Shown here in pieces: positions 52,333 through 61,084 of a DNA stretch of 64,000 nucleotides (position 1 is its first letter; each line of letters opens with the position of its first letter). Below the pieces are notes generated by a model. The model saw only the letters and a list, made by a program, of their open reading frames with translations, was not told where the DNA came from and searched no databases. The position numbers were made by a program, and so were the translations under genes. Origin of the DNA: Kribbella soli (GTDB lineage: Bacteria > Actinomycetota > Actinomycetes > Propionibacteriales > Kribbellaceae); assembly GCF_004331345.1 (NCBI RefSeq), contig NZ_SJJZ01000002.1, positions 1,116,001 through 1,180,000 of the forward strand. Reading direction: 5' to 3'.

Positions 52333-53466
52333 GTGAGCGAACCTGTCCACGTCCCGACCTTCGGGGCCCGCGTGCGCCGCGTCCTGCTGCCGGTGGCGCT
52401 GGCCGTGTTCTCGGTGGTGGGGGCGTTCGGCGCATCGCGTGGTCAGACCGACCGCCACGAGCCCGACTGGCTCATGGTGGTCCTGCTGCTGGTCGGCGCG
52501 CTCTCCCTCTACTGGCTGCGCACCAAGCCGATCCCGGTGCTGTGGGCAACTGTCATCTCGACGCTGATCTACATGCTCCGCGAGTACCCGTGGGGCCCGG
52601 TCGTGTTCGCGTTCGTGATCGCCGTGTTCACCACGATCCGGCTCGGTCACCGGCTGGCGGGCTGGCTCGGGCTGATCACGCTGTACGTCGGGCATGTCGG
52701 CGGCCGGATGATCCTCGGCATCAACGAGCAGGGCGTGTACCAGGTCCTGCTCGTCGGCACGTGCTTCTGCGTACTCGGGTTCCTCGCCGAACTCTTCCGG
52801 GCCCATCGCGACCGCGTCATGGCCGCGGCGCGGACCCGGGAAGAGGAAGAGCTGCGCCGCGCCGGCGAGGAACGCCTGCGGATCGCGCAGGAGCTCCACG
52901 ACGTCGTGGCACACCACATCTCGCTCATCAACGTGCAGGCGTCCACCGCGCTGCACCTGGTCGACCGGCAGCCCGAGCAGGCCGCCCCTGCGCTCGCCGC
53001 GATCAAGGACGCGAGCAAGGAGGCCCTGGTCGAGTTGCGCTCGATCGTCGGCGTACTGCGTCAGTCCGACGAGTCCGCGCCCCGTACACCGGTCGCCGGG
53101 CTGGATCACCTGGACCACCTCGTCAGCCGCACGGCGCGGGCCGGTCTCGAGGTGCACAAGATCGTTCACGGCGAGCCGCGGCCGCTCCCGAGCGGGCTCG
53201 ACCGGGCCGCGTTCCGCATCATCCAGGAGTCGCTGACGAACGTCGTACGGCATGCGCGCGCGACATCGGCGACGGTCCGGATCCAGTACGGCGAGCAGAC
53301 GCTGGTGCTCCAGATCGACGACAACGGGGACTGTCTGACCGCGGCACCGAAGGAAGGCAACGGCATCTCCGGGATGCGCGAACGTGCGACCGCGCTCGGC
53401 GGCACGCTGACCGCGAACCACACGCCGGCCGGCGGTCTGCGGATCACGGCCACCCTGCCGCTGTAG
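52333..53466 (+). CDS. NarL-type sensor histidine kinase, orphan
   Basis: A 377-residue kinase: five or six N-terminal helices (about 15-155), a dimerisation/phosphoacceptor helix with RIAQELHDVVAHHISLI (His about 198) of HisKA_3 type, and a HATPase with IIQESLTNVVRHARA (N box) and GNGISGMRERA (G box). Such kinases sense membrane or cell-wall stress and phosphorylate LuxR/NarL regulators. No response regulator gene adjoins. TACGGT at 52319-52324 stands 8 nt before GTG 52333. Confidence 0.87.
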   Translation: MSEPVHVPTFGARVRRVLLPVALAVFSVVGAFGASRGQTDRHEPDWLMVVLLLVGALSLYWLRTKPIPVLWATVISTLIYMLREYPWGPVVFAFVIAVFTTIRLGHRLAGWLGLITLYVGHVGGRMILGINEQGVYQVLLVGTCFCVLGFLAELFRAHRDRVMAAARTREEEELRRAGEERLRIAQELHDVVAHHISLINVQASTALHLVDRQPEQAAPALAAIKDASKEALVELRSIVGVLRQSDESAPRTPVAGLDHLDHLVSRTARAGLEVHKIVHGEPRPLPSGLDRAAFRIIQESLTNVVRHARATSATVRIQYGEQTLVLQIDDNGDCLTAAPKEGNGISGMRERATALGGTLTANHTPAGGLRITATLPL

Positions 53467-53471
53467 GTTTC

Positions 53472-53518
53472 CTGTGAATGCGGGCGCTCGCCGGACTCGC
53501 GCCGGAGCGGATTCACAG
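53472..53518. repeat. inverted repeat between the kinase and ABC genes
   Basis: CTGTGAAT (53472-53479) and ATTCACAG (53511-53518) form the outer stem; GC-rich inner bases can extend it. It starts 5 bp after the kinase stop and could act as a terminator or attenuator, though no T-tract follows. Confidence 0.45.
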
Positions 53519-53522
53519 AGTT

Positions 53523-53542
53523 CTCCCAGAAACTCCCGGTAA
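53523..53542 (+). promoter_or_regulatory. tandem 10-bp direct repeat upstream of the ABC exporter
   Basis: CTCCCAGAAA and CTCCCGGTAA lie head to tail, eight of ten bases identical, with exact 10-bp period. This is the layout of OmpR/PhoB-type response-regulator sites; an OmpR-type regulator is encoded in the same block at 55266. Confidence 0.5.
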
Positions 53543-53573
53543 GCACTCAGATCGGTTCGTCAGGCTGCGAGGC

Positions 53574-54482
53574 ATGACAACGATCGAAGTGCGCGGGCTG
53601 ACCAAGCGGTACGGCTCCGACGTCGTGGTGGACGACCTGTCGTTCTCCGTCGCGCCGGGCCAGGTGACCGGGTTCCTCGGGCCGAACGGCGCGGGCAAGT
53701 CCACGACCATGAAGATGATCATCGGGCTGGCCGCGCCGACCCACGGCATCGTGACCGTCGGCGGCCGGCGGTACCAGGACCTGCCGGTGCCGCTGACCGA
53801 GGTCGGCGCGCTGCTCGACGCGAGCGCGGTGCACGGCGCGCGGACGGCGTACGACCATCTGCTGGCGCTTGCCGTGAGCAACGGTCTCCCCCGGCGCCGG
53901 GTCGACGAGGTGCTCGCCCGGACCGGGCTCGAAGGGGTGGCCGGCAAGCGGGCCGGCGGGTTCTCGCTCGGGATGCGGCAGCGGCTCGGGATCGCCGCGA
54001 CGCTGCTCGGCGATCCGAGGGCGCTGATCTTCGACGAACCCGTGAACGGGCTCGATCCGGAAGGGATCCGGTGGATCCGCGACTTCATGCGCTCGCTGGC
54101 GGCCGAGGGCCGGGCGGTGCTGGTGTCGAGCCACCTGATGAGCGAGATGGCGCAGACGGCGGACCACCTGGTCGTGATCGGTCGCGGCCGGCTGATCGCC
54201 GACATGGGCATGGCTGACCTGATGCACGCGAACGGCGACGGTACCGTCCTCGTCCGCACAGGTGAACCGTTCGCCCATCACCTGACCGCAGCGGGCGGCA
54301 CGGTCCGGGACGGGCTCGAGGGCGCGCTGGTCGTGTCCGGTCTGTCGAGTACGGAGATCGGCAAGCTGGCGGCCTACCACGGTGTGCCGCTGAGTGAGCT
54401 GACGCCGCAGCGGGTGTCGCTGGAGGACGCGTTCATTGAGCTGACCAGGGAGAGCGTCGAGTATCAGGGGGCGGCCGCATGA
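53574..54482 (+). CDS. ABC-2 type exporter ATPase
   Basis: A 302-residue ATPase with Walker A GPNGAGKST, signature FSLGMRQRLG, Walker B ALIFDEPVNGLDPEG and H-loop SSHLMSEM, the pattern of drug/bacteriocin exporters (DrrA/CcmA-like). The C-terminal 80 residues form the accessory domain. ATG 53574 starts at the conserved MTTIEVRGLTKRYG; the open frame upstream is spurious. It is followed by the permease with an ATGA overlap. Confidence 0.92.
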   Translation: MTTIEVRGLTKRYGSDVVVDDLSFSVAPGQVTGFLGPNGAGKSTTMKMIIGLAAPTHGIVTVGGRRYQDLPVPLTEVGALLDASAVHGARTAYDHLLALAVSNGLPRRRVDEVLARTGLEGVAGKRAGGFSLGMRQRLGIAATLLGDPRALIFDEPVNGLDPEGIRWIRDFMRSLAAEGRAVLVSSHLMSEMAQTADHLVVIGRGRLIADMGMADLMHANGDGTVLVRTGEPFAHHLTAAGGTVRDGLEGALVVSGLSSTEIGKLAAYHGVPLSELTPQRVSLEDAFIELTRESVEYQGAAA

Positions 54483-55243
54483 ATACGTTGCACGCGGAGT
54501 GGATCAAGCTGCGCAGTCTGCGCTCGACCTGGTACACCGTGGCCTGTCTGTTCGTATTCGGGCTCGGCATCACGGCGCTGTCGATGAGCGGCGCCGGCAC
54601 GGAGTACCGGGGCGGGACCGACGCGGACCGTGCTGCATGGGACCCGACCAGTCAGAGCTTGAAGACGTTCATCGTGGCTCAGTTGATCGTCGGTGTGCTC
54701 GGCATCCTGGTGGTGACGTCGGAGTTCGCGACCGGACTGATGCAGACGACACTCGCAGCGACCCCACGCCGGAACCGGCTGCTGGCTGCGAAGGCGATCG
54801 TGGCCACCGCAGTCGCGGCCGTGGCGGGACAGGCGCTGATGTTCATAGCGTTCTTCATCGGTCAGGCGCTGCTGGCCGGACAGGACGTGCCGTACGCGCG
54901 CCTGGGCGACACCGGCGTCCTGAAAGCGGTTGTCGGCGGTGGGCTGTACCTGTCCGCGATCGCCTTGCTGGCCGTGGGTCTGGGCGCGATTCTGCGCGCG
55001 ACGGCAGGCGCACTCGCGACGCTGGTGGGGATCGTGTTCCTCGTACCGGCGCTATCGGGGCTCTTCCCGGACTGGATGCAAGGGATCTTCGACTTCTGGC
55101 CGACGCTCGGAGCGGCAGCGATCTTCGGCACCCTACCGGACGAGAACTTCCCGCATCCCTGGCTGAATCTCGGTGGGCTGTGGCTGGGTGTCGCCGTCGT
55201 GCTGACCGCCGCGTTCGTCGTCTTCCGGCGTCGCGACGTCTGA
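54479..55243 (+). CDS. ABC-2 type exporter permease
   Basis: A 254-residue membrane protein with six hydrophobic helices, matching ABC-2 permeases (LKTFIVAQLIVGVLGILVVTSEFATG is the typical second helix and loop). ATG 54479 overlaps the ATPase TGA. With the ATPase it forms an exporter, probably for a lipid or peptide-type compound; the two-component pair downstream may control it. Confidence 0.9.
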   Translation: MNTLHAEWIKLRSLRSTWYTVACLFVFGLGITALSMSGAGTEYRGGTDADRAAWDPTSQSLKTFIVAQLIVGVLGILVVTSEFATGLMQTTLAATPRRNRLLAAKAIVATAVAAVAGQALMFIAFFIGQALLAGQDVPYARLGDTGVLKAVVGGGLYLSAIALLAVGLGAILRATAGALATLVGIVFLVPALSGLFPDWMQGIFDFWPTLGAAAIFGTLPDENFPHPWLNLGGLWLGVAVVLTAAFVVFRRRDV

Positions 55244-55265
55244 CCGCATCCGTATTCTGGCGATC

Positions 55266-55934
55266 ATGACTCGGCTGCTCGTGGTGGACGACGAGGCGAC
55301 GGTGCGCGAACTGCTGTCCGCGACCCTGCGGTTCGCCGGCTTCGACGTGACCTCAGCGGCGACCGCTGCCGAAGCGGTCGCCGCCGCGGCCGAGGAGCCG
55401 CCCGATCTCGTCCTGCTCGACGTGATGCTGCCGGACATGGACGGGTTCGAGGTCGTACGGCGCTTGCGCCCGACGCCGGTGCTGTTCCTGACCGCTCGCG
55501 ACGGGCAGGCCGACAAGATCCAGGGACTGTCGCTCGGCGCGGACGACTACGTGACCAAACCGTTCGACCTCGAGGAACTGATCGCCCGGATCCGCGCGGT
55601 CCTACGCCGGACGACCGGCCGCGCGAACGACGACGTACTGACAGTCGGTCTGCTCGCACTCGATGCCGAGGGCCACCAAGTGACGCGGGCGGGCAGTCCG
55701 CTGCGCATCTCCCCCACCGAGTTCCGGCTGCTGCACTACTTGATGGAGAACGCCGGCCGGGTGGTGTCCAAGGCGCAGATCCTCGAACGCGTCTGGCGGT
55801 ACGACTTCAACGGAGACACGAGCATCGTGGACACCTACATCTCGTACCTGCGCCGCAAGGTCGACGACCAGGATCCGAAACTCATCCACACCGTGCACGG
55901 CATGGGCTACGTGATGCGGGCGCCCAAATCGTGA
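55266..55934 (+). CDS. OmpR/PhoB-type response regulator
   Basis: A 222-residue regulator: receiver (1-118) with acidic pocket VVDDEA, phospho-acceptor Asp in LVLLDVMLPDMDG (about 50) and Lys in DYVTKPFDLEE, then a winged-helix DNA-binding domain (about 125-220, ISPTEFRLLHYLMEN, SIVDTYISYLRRKVD). TATTCT (55253-55258) is 7 nt before ATG 55266, suggesting a leaderless promoter of its own besides transcription from the ABC operon. Confidence 0.93.
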   Translation: MTRLLVVDDEATVRELLSATLRFAGFDVTSAATAAEAVAAAAEEPPDLVLLDVMLPDMDGFEVVRRLRPTPVLFLTARDGQADKIQGLSLGADDYVTKPFDLEELIARIRAVLRRTTGRANDDVLTVGLLALDAEGHQVTRAGSPLRISPTEFRLLHYLMENAGRVVSKAQILERVWRYDFNGDTSIVDTYISYLRRKVDDQDPKLIHTVHGMGYVMRAPKS

Positions 55935-57409
55935 AGCTGTCGCTGCGCGCCAGATTGCTGCTGCTCACCACGGGCCTGCTGCTCGCGGGGCTGACCCTGA
56001 TCAGCGCGGTCGTGTCGAGTCAGCTGGAGAGATACCAGCTCGATCGGCTCGACAGCCAGCTCCGCTCGTTCACCGAGATCATCGCGCAGGTGTCACCGAG
56101 CGGCCCGAGCCGCGAACAGCCCGCCCATCCAGAGCTCCTCGACCCCGCGCTGGATCTGATCGGTGCGCCGTACCTGGCGTACCTCGGCCCGAACGGGGCG
56201 GTCGTCGGGACGCTGCGCTCGTCCCGAGTAGCTGCCAAGTCCTTCCCCGCGGACAACGAGCTCCGGTCGCTGCCCGTCGACGGATCGGCCCGCGTGCTGC
56301 AGGCGGCCAACCAAGATGGCCGCTGGCGGGCGGTCGCGCGACCGGCGGTCGGCTGGAGTGGGACGGTGATCGCGGCCGCGCCCCTCACCGAGGCCGACGC
56401 CACGATCGCGAAGCTCCGGACCACCAGCCTGATCAGCGGGGCCACGCTGCTCGTCCTGCTCACCGCGATCGGCTCGTGGGCACTCGGGCGTGGATTACGT
56501 CCGCTGCGCCGGATCGAGAACACGGCCGCCGCCATCGCGGACGGCGATCTGACCCAACGCGTGCCCGGATTAGCCGCGCCGGGGACCGAGATCGGCCATC
56601 TGGCGGCGTCGCTGAACACGATGCTCGGCCAACTGGAGCAGGCGTTCGCGGACCGGGCCGCTGCCGAGACGCGGATGCGGGCGTTCCTCGCCGACGTCAG
56701 CCATGAGCTGCGTACGCCGCTTGTCGGCATCAAAGGTTCGACCGAGCTGTACCGGATGGGCGGATCCGATGTCGACGAGGCCATGGGCCGCATCGACCGC
56801 GAAGCCACTCGGCTGACCGTGCTGACCCAAGACCTGCTCCTGCTCGCGCAGTTGGACGAGGCTCCCGAAGGACAGCTCGACTGCGCACCGATGGATCTGC
56901 GGACGATCGCCAACGATGCACGGCACGACCTCCGTGCGCTGGATCCGTCCCGGTCGATCACGCTCACCGGACCACAAGGTCGCGGCGCCCCCGGCCCAGC
57001 TGCCGTGAACGGTGACGAGGATCGGCTCCGACAGGTCGTCACCAATCTGGTAGGGAACTCCATCGCCCACACCCCACCCGGTACGCCGGTCCGCATCAGA
57101 GTCGGTACGGAAGGCGACCACGCGGTGCTGGTGATCGAGGACGACGGCCCCGGCATGACCGAGGAGCAGGCCGGCCGGGTCTTCGATCGGTTCTATCGAG
57201 CTGACCAGGCCCGCAAGCACTCGGCGGGTGCAGGCACCGGCCTCGGGCTGGCGATCGCGCGGTCCATCGCACGGGCGCACGGCGGCGACATCGTGCTCTC
57301 CACGGCCCTCGGCGCGGGGGCCTCGTTCTGGTTGATGCTGCCGACGCTCGGATCAGGGCAGGCGGACGTGGGACGGGTTCAGGTCGGCCACGCTGGAGAC
57401 GCCGAGTAA
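55931..57409 (+). CDS. sensor histidine kinase paired with the OmpR-type regulator
   Basis: A 492-residue membrane kinase: helix 1 (about 8-28), extracytoplasmic sensor (29-155), helix 2 (about 158-182), HAMP (185-235), HisKA with DVSHELRTPLVG (His about 259), and HATPase with NSIAHTPPGTPV, IEDDGPGM and GTGLGLAI. GTG 55931 overlaps the regulator stop (GTGA). The last 57 bases overlap the convergent lactate dehydrogenase gene. Confidence 0.93.
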   Translation: MKLSLRARLLLLTTGLLLAGLTLISAVVSSQLERYQLDRLDSQLRSFTEIIAQVSPSGPSREQPAHPELLDPALDLIGAPYLAYLGPNGAVVGTLRSSRVAAKSFPADNELRSLPVDGSARVLQAANQDGRWRAVARPAVGWSGTVIAAAPLTEADATIAKLRTTSLISGATLLVLLTAIGSWALGRGLRPLRRIENTAAAIADGDLTQRVPGLAAPGTEIGHLAASLNTMLGQLEQAFADRAAAETRMRAFLADVSHELRTPLVGIKGSTELYRMGGSDVDEAMGRIDREATRLTVLTQDLLLLAQLDEAPEGQLDCAPMDLRTIANDARHDLRALDPSRSITLTGPQGRGAPGPAAVNGDEDRLRQVVTNLVGNSIAHTPPGTPVRIRVGTEGDHAVLVIEDDGPGMTEEQAGRVFDRFYRADQARKHSAGAGTGLGLAIARSIARAHGGDIVLSTALGAGASFWLMLPTLGSGQADVGRVQVGHAGDAE

Positions 57410-58564
57410 GGCCATCGTGCGACGGACCTCCTTGGTGAGGATGTCCGCGGCGCGGGCGACGCCGCGCTGGCCGCCGGCCATCAGGCCGTACAGGTACGCG
57501 CGGCCGACGAGGCAGGCGTCGGCACCGAGCGCGATCGCCGCGACGATGTCGGCGCCGGACATGATGCCGGTGTCGAGGTAGATCTCCGCGTCGGTGCCGA
57601 CCGCCTTGCGGACCTCCGGGAGGATGCGCAGCGGCGTCGGAGCGCGGTCCAACTGACGACCGCCGTGGTTGGACAGCACGACAGCGTCGGCGCCCGCGTC
57701 GACCACCCGGCGCGCGTCCTCGACGGTCTGGATGCCCTTGACGATCAGCGGGCCGTCCCAGATCGACCGCAGCCAGGTGAGGTCGTCGATCGTCATCGTC
57801 GGGTCGAACAGCTTGTCGAGCAGCTCGGCGACCGTGCCGTCCCACGTGGACAGCGAGGCGAACGTCAGCGGCCGCGTGGTGAGCAGGTTCGCCCACCAGG
57901 CCGGGTGCAGGGACGCGTCCAGGACGGTCTTCACGGTCAGCGACGGCGGGATCGTGAAGCCGTTGCGCACGTCGCGGAGACGAGCGCCGGCGACCGGTAC
58001 GTCGACGGTCAGCATCAGCGCCTCGTACCCGGCGGCGGCCGACCGCTTCACCAGGTCCTCACCGGCGGTGCGGTCCTTCCAGACGTACAGCTGGAACCAC
58101 TTGCGCGCGTTCGGCGCCGCGGCCGCCACGTCCTCGATCGAGGTGGTGCCCATCGTCGACAACGCGTACGGGATGCCGACCTGCTCGGCGACCTTCACGA
58201 CCGCACTCTCACCCTCGTGGTTCATCATCCGGGTGAAGCCGGTCGGCGCGAACGCGAACGGCAGCTCGGAGCGGCCACCGAGGATCGACGTACCGAGGTC
58301 GATGTCCGAGACGTCCCGCAGGATCGACGGCTGCAGCTCCATCTCGGCGAACAGCCGGCGGGCGCGGCGCAGGCTGATCTCCGCCTCGGCGGCGCCGTCG
58401 GTGTAGTCGAACACCGAGCGCGGCGTCCGGCGCTTCGCGATCGCCCGCAGGTCCGCGATCGTCAGCGCCTTCTCCAGCCGCCGCTCGGTCGCGTTCACCG
58501 TGACCGGCTTCGGCCGCAGCAGCGGCTTCAACTCGGACCATTTGGGCATCTGGCGATCGGTCAT
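57353..58564 (-). CDS. lldD: FMN-dependent L-lactate dehydrogenase (alpha-hydroxy-acid oxidase family)
   Basis: A 403-residue TIM-barrel flavoprotein oxidising L-lactate to pyruvate. YTDGAAEAEISL, FAPTGFTRMMNHEGE, YVWKDR, and the catalytic VLSNHGGRQLD (His/Arg) with YLDTGIMSGADIV are visible. ATG 58564 has GGGAGTT ahead; the frame extends a few codons further. Divergent from its GntR regulator and controlled by twin operators between them. Confidence 0.92.
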   Translation of the reverse strand: MTDRQMPKWSELKPLLRPKPVTVNATERRLEKALTIADLRAIAKRRTPRSVFDYTDGAAEAEISLRRARRLFAEMELQPSILRDVSDIDLGTSILGGRSELPFAFAPTGFTRMMNHEGESAVVKVAEQVGIPYALSTMGTTSIEDVAAAAPNARKWFQLYVWKDRTAGEDLVKRSAAAGYEALMLTVDVPVAGARLRDVRNGFTIPPSLTVKTVLDASLHPAWWANLLTTRPLTFASLSTWDGTVAELLDKLFDPTMTIDDLTWLRSIWDGPLIVKGIQTVEDARRVVDAGADAVVLSNHGGRQLDRAPTPLRILPEVRKAVGTDAEIYLDTGIMSGADIVAAIALGADACLVGRAYLYGLMAGGQRGVARAADILTKEVRRTMALLGVSSVADLNPSHVRLP

Positions 58565-58583
58565 CACAACTCCCGGCTGAATC

Positions 58584-58598
58584 TGTGGTCGGACCACA
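58584..58598. promoter_or_regulatory. LldR/FadR-type operator 1
   Basis: TGTGGTCGGACCACA is a perfect 7+1+7 dyad matching the TGGTCNNACCA-like core of lactate-responsive GntR regulators. It lies downstream of a minus-strand -10 TAGGGT (58603-58598) for lldD. Confidence 0.8.
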
Positions 58599-58606
58599 CC
58601 CTACCC

Positions 58607-58621
58607 TGTGGTCCGACCACA
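58607..58621. promoter_or_regulatory. LldR/FadR-type operator 2
   Basis: TGTGGTCCGACCACA is identical to operator 1 except for its central base; centres are 23 bp apart (about two helical turns). It lies just upstream of TAGGGT (58626-58631), the -10 of the regulator gene, whose GTG is 7 nt further on. Confidence 0.8.
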
Positions 58622-58638
58622 GAGGTAGGGTCGTCCAC

Positions 58639-59400
58639 GTGAAGAACTACGAGCTGGTCCTGCATCGGGTCGAGGCCGACCTGGCGGCGGGGCGGCTGCG
58701 GATCGGCGGGCGGTTACCCGGTGAGCGGGCGCTGGCCGAGCAGCTCGGGATCAGCCGGCCGTCGGTGCGGGAGGCGGTCCGGGTGCTCGAGGCGATGGGC
58801 GTGGTGCGGACCGCGACCGGGTCCGGTCCCGAGGCAGGTGCGGTGATCGTGGCGGAGCCGGTGTCGCCGTTGACCGCCGTACTGCGGTTGCACCTGGCAA
58901 CCAATCACCTGCCGATGGGTGACGTCGTGCAGACCCGTCTGCTGCTCGAGTCCTGGTCGGCGCGGGAGGCGGCGGCGCGGGAACTCGGGGCGGGCGAACT
59001 GAAGGTCGCGGAGGAACTGCTGGACCGGATGGACGACGCCGGGTTGTCGCCCGAGGAGTTCCATGTGCTCGACGCGGAGTTCCACGTCGCGCTGTCCGGG
59101 CTCGCCGGGAACGTGCTGATCGCCGCGGTGATGACGTCGTTGCGGTCGGCGATCCATGGGTACGTGCTGGCCGCCGTACCCAATCTGCCGGACTGGGAGG
59201 CGACGGCTGTCGGCCTGCGGTCCGAGCACCGGGCGATCCTCGCTGCGGTGCGCGGTGGTGAGCCGGAGCGCGCGGCCGAGCTCGTGACCGCGCACATCCG
59301 GGGGTTCTACCAGGCAGCTCAATTAGCACCGTTCGGCGGCGGTGAGGGCGGTACGGCGGAGGCCGAAGATGACGATCGCGCCGACGACAAGGTGCAGTGA
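58639..59400 (+). CDS. lldR: FCD-type GntR regulator of lactate oxidation
   Basis: A 253-residue regulator: winged helix-turn-helix (LPGERALAEQLGISRPSVREAVRVLEAMGVV, about 25-65) and an FCD ligand domain (about 95-225) with the metal-type Asp/His residues DAEFHVAL and SEHRAIL. GTG 58639 is leaderless-like. It is divergent from lldD, as in many bacteria, so lactate is the likely ligand. The last 26 codons are acidic and overlap the DUF6069 gene on the other strand. Confidence 0.88.
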   Translation: MKNYELVLHRVEADLAAGRLRIGGRLPGERALAEQLGISRPSVREAVRVLEAMGVVRTATGSGPEAGAVIVAEPVSPLTAVLRLHLATNHLPMGDVVQTRLLLESWSAREAAARELGAGELKVAEELLDRMDDAGLSPEEFHVLDAEFHVALSGLAGNVLIAAVMTSLRSAIHGYVLAAVPNLPDWEATAVGLRSEHRAILAAVRGGEPERAAELVTAHIRGFYQAAQLAPFGGGEGGTAEAEDDDRADDKVQ

Positions 59401-59805
59401 CGCGAGGCCGAGCTTGGCGCCGGTGCCGATCCCGTTCGTCAGCGGGCTGCCGAGCGACGTGACGCAGACGATCGTCGCGACGACGATCCAGATGTTGCGG
59501 GCGCGCGGCGTACGGCGCTCCAGGATCGAGAGCAGGCCCCAGCCGGCGAAGCCGACGAAGATCGTCGAGACGACCACGGCGATGGCGCCGATGTGCTGGG
59601 TACCGCCCTGGCGGGCCTCCAAGGTGAGGCCGGCCAGCGGGGCGAGGATCGCCCAGTCCGCTAGCGCTGCTAGCGCGGCGACACCGACGACCGCCAGCCG
59701 GCTCCGACCGGGCACGCGGCGAGGCGCCTGAGCGGTCTCCGACGAGGTGTCAGGAGTGGCGGCGGGCATCGGGGGCATCGCGGTGAGGGGGTTGGGCTTC
59801 GGCAT
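59323..59805 (-). CDS. DUF6069 membrane protein
   Basis: A 160-residue protein with a Pro/Thr-rich N-terminus (1-45) and four hydrophobic helices (about 50-70, 80-103, 113-133, 138-155) matching the actinobacterial DUF6069 family. ATG 59805 has GAGGAG six bases ahead. Its 3' end overlaps the GntR gene by 78 bp in antisense. Function unknown. Confidence 0.75.
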   Translation of the reverse strand: MPKPNPLTAMPPMPAATPDTSSETAQAPRRVPGRSRLAVVGVAALAALADWAILAPLAGLTLEARQGGTQHIGAIAVVVSTIFVGFAGWGLLSILERRTPRARNIWIVVATIVCVTSLGSPLTNGIGTGAKLGLASLHLVVGAIVIFGLRRTALTAAERC

Positions 59806-59941
59806 TGCGGGCTCCTCAGGTGAAGGGGTTGTGGGATCACCTTGCTGCGGAGGGGGAACACCGGGCATCGGCCGGGAAGCTGGGGTGGGTTCGACTTTGG
59901 TCGGTGGTGGGATGCGGCCGCGGCCGCCTAGTCTCGGCGGC

Positions 59942-61084
59942 ATGGAGGAGATGTGCGCGCCGCGGAAGCCGGCGAAATGGATGGACTTCGCCGCGACCGG
60001 CGCGATCGGTGTGCTGGTCGCGATGACGATCGTCGGGCGGCTCCCGGACCCGGAGCACCGGAAGTTCTTGCTGCTCGACATCGCGGTCGGCATCGTCTCC
60101 GTCGCGCTCATCCCAGTGGTGGCCCGGCGGCCGGTGCCGGGTGCGATCGCCCTGGCGGTGCTCGCCGCCCTCTCCCCTGCCGCGACTCCGCCGTCCACCG
60201 TCGGCACGCTGACCGTCGCGTTGCGCCGGCCGTTGCGTACGACGATCCTGGTCGCCCTCGCCGGTACGGTCGCGCATCTCATTCAGGGCCTGTGGCAACC
60301 GATCCACGGCCTGCCGTTCCTGTGGTTCGCCGTACTGGATGTCGTCGTGCACGCCGCGCTGGTCGGTTGGGGTCAGGGCACTCAGGCGCGGCAGCAGTTG
60401 CTGTTGTCGCTCCGGGAGCGTGCCCGTCGCGCGGAGGCCGAGCAGGGGCGCCGGGTCGCCGAGGCGCGGTCCAACGAGCGCACCAAGATGGCGCGCGAGA
60501 TGCACGACGTACTCGCGCATCGCCTGTCGCTGCTCGCGACGTACGCCGGTGCGCTCGAGTACCGGCCGGACTCGTCGCCGGAGAAGCTCGCTCAGGCGGC
60601 CGGCGTGATCCGGACCGGCGTGCACCATGCGCTCGACGAGCTCCGCGAGGTGATCAACGTCCTGCGCGACGAGGATGTGTACGAGGGGCGGCCGCAGCCG
60701 ACCTTCGGGGACCTGCGCGCGCTGGTCGACGAGTCGCGGGAGGCGGGTACGACGATCGCGTACGACGACCAGGTGGCGGATCCGGCGTCGTTGCCACCGG
60801 CAACCGGCAGGACGGCGTACCGGGTCGTGCAGGAAGGACTGACGAACGCTCGCAAGCACGCCGCGGGATATCCGGTGACCGTGCTGGTGGCCGGACGAGC
60901 GGGCGACAGGCTGCGGATCGAGCTGACGAATCCGGCGTCGAACGGTACGCCGTTGGCGCCGGGTAGCGGCACCGGGCTGGTCGGGCTGACCGAGCGCGTC
61001 CAACTCGCGGGCGGCACGCTGGACCACGGGCGAGCGCCCGGTGGCGGGTTCCGGCTGGAGGCCTCGCTACCGTGGCCCTCATGA
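59942..61084 (+). CDS. NarL-type sensor histidine kinase
   Basis: A 380-residue kinase with four to six helices (about 18-145), the phosphoacceptor helix KMAREMHDVLAHRLSLLATYA (His about 188), and a HATPase with VVQEGLTNARKHAAG and GTGLVGLTERV. ATG 59942 is 7 nt after TAGTCT (59929-59934). It overlaps the first response regulator gene by ATGA. Likely reports on membrane or cell-envelope state. Confidence 0.9.
   Translation: MEEMCAPRKPAKWMDFAATGAIGVLVAMTIVGRLPDPEHRKFLLLDIAVGIVSVALIPVVARRPVPGAIALAVLAALSPAATPPSTVGTLTVALRRPLRTTILVALAGTVAHLIQGLWQPIHGLPFLWFAVLDVVVHAALVGWGQGTQARQQLLLSLRERARRAEAEQGRRVAEARSNERTKMAREMHDVLAHRLSLLATYAGALEYRPDSSPEKLAQAAGVIRTGVHHALDELREVINVLRDEDVYEGRPQPTFGDLRALVDESREAGTTIAYDDQVADPASLPPATGRTAYRVVQEGLTNARKHAAGYPVTVLVAGRAGDRLRIELTNPASNGTPLAPGSGTGLVGLTERVQLAGGTLDHGRAPGGGFRLEASLPWPS

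Noticed and set aside
3322..53549. Near-identical 17-mers (ACTCCCGG[A/T]AAGCACTC) at 3322 and 53532, both about 20 bp before a start codon
   Set aside because: By rough count, pairs of 17-mers with one mismatch are expected by chance in a window of this size; the similar position is suggestive only.
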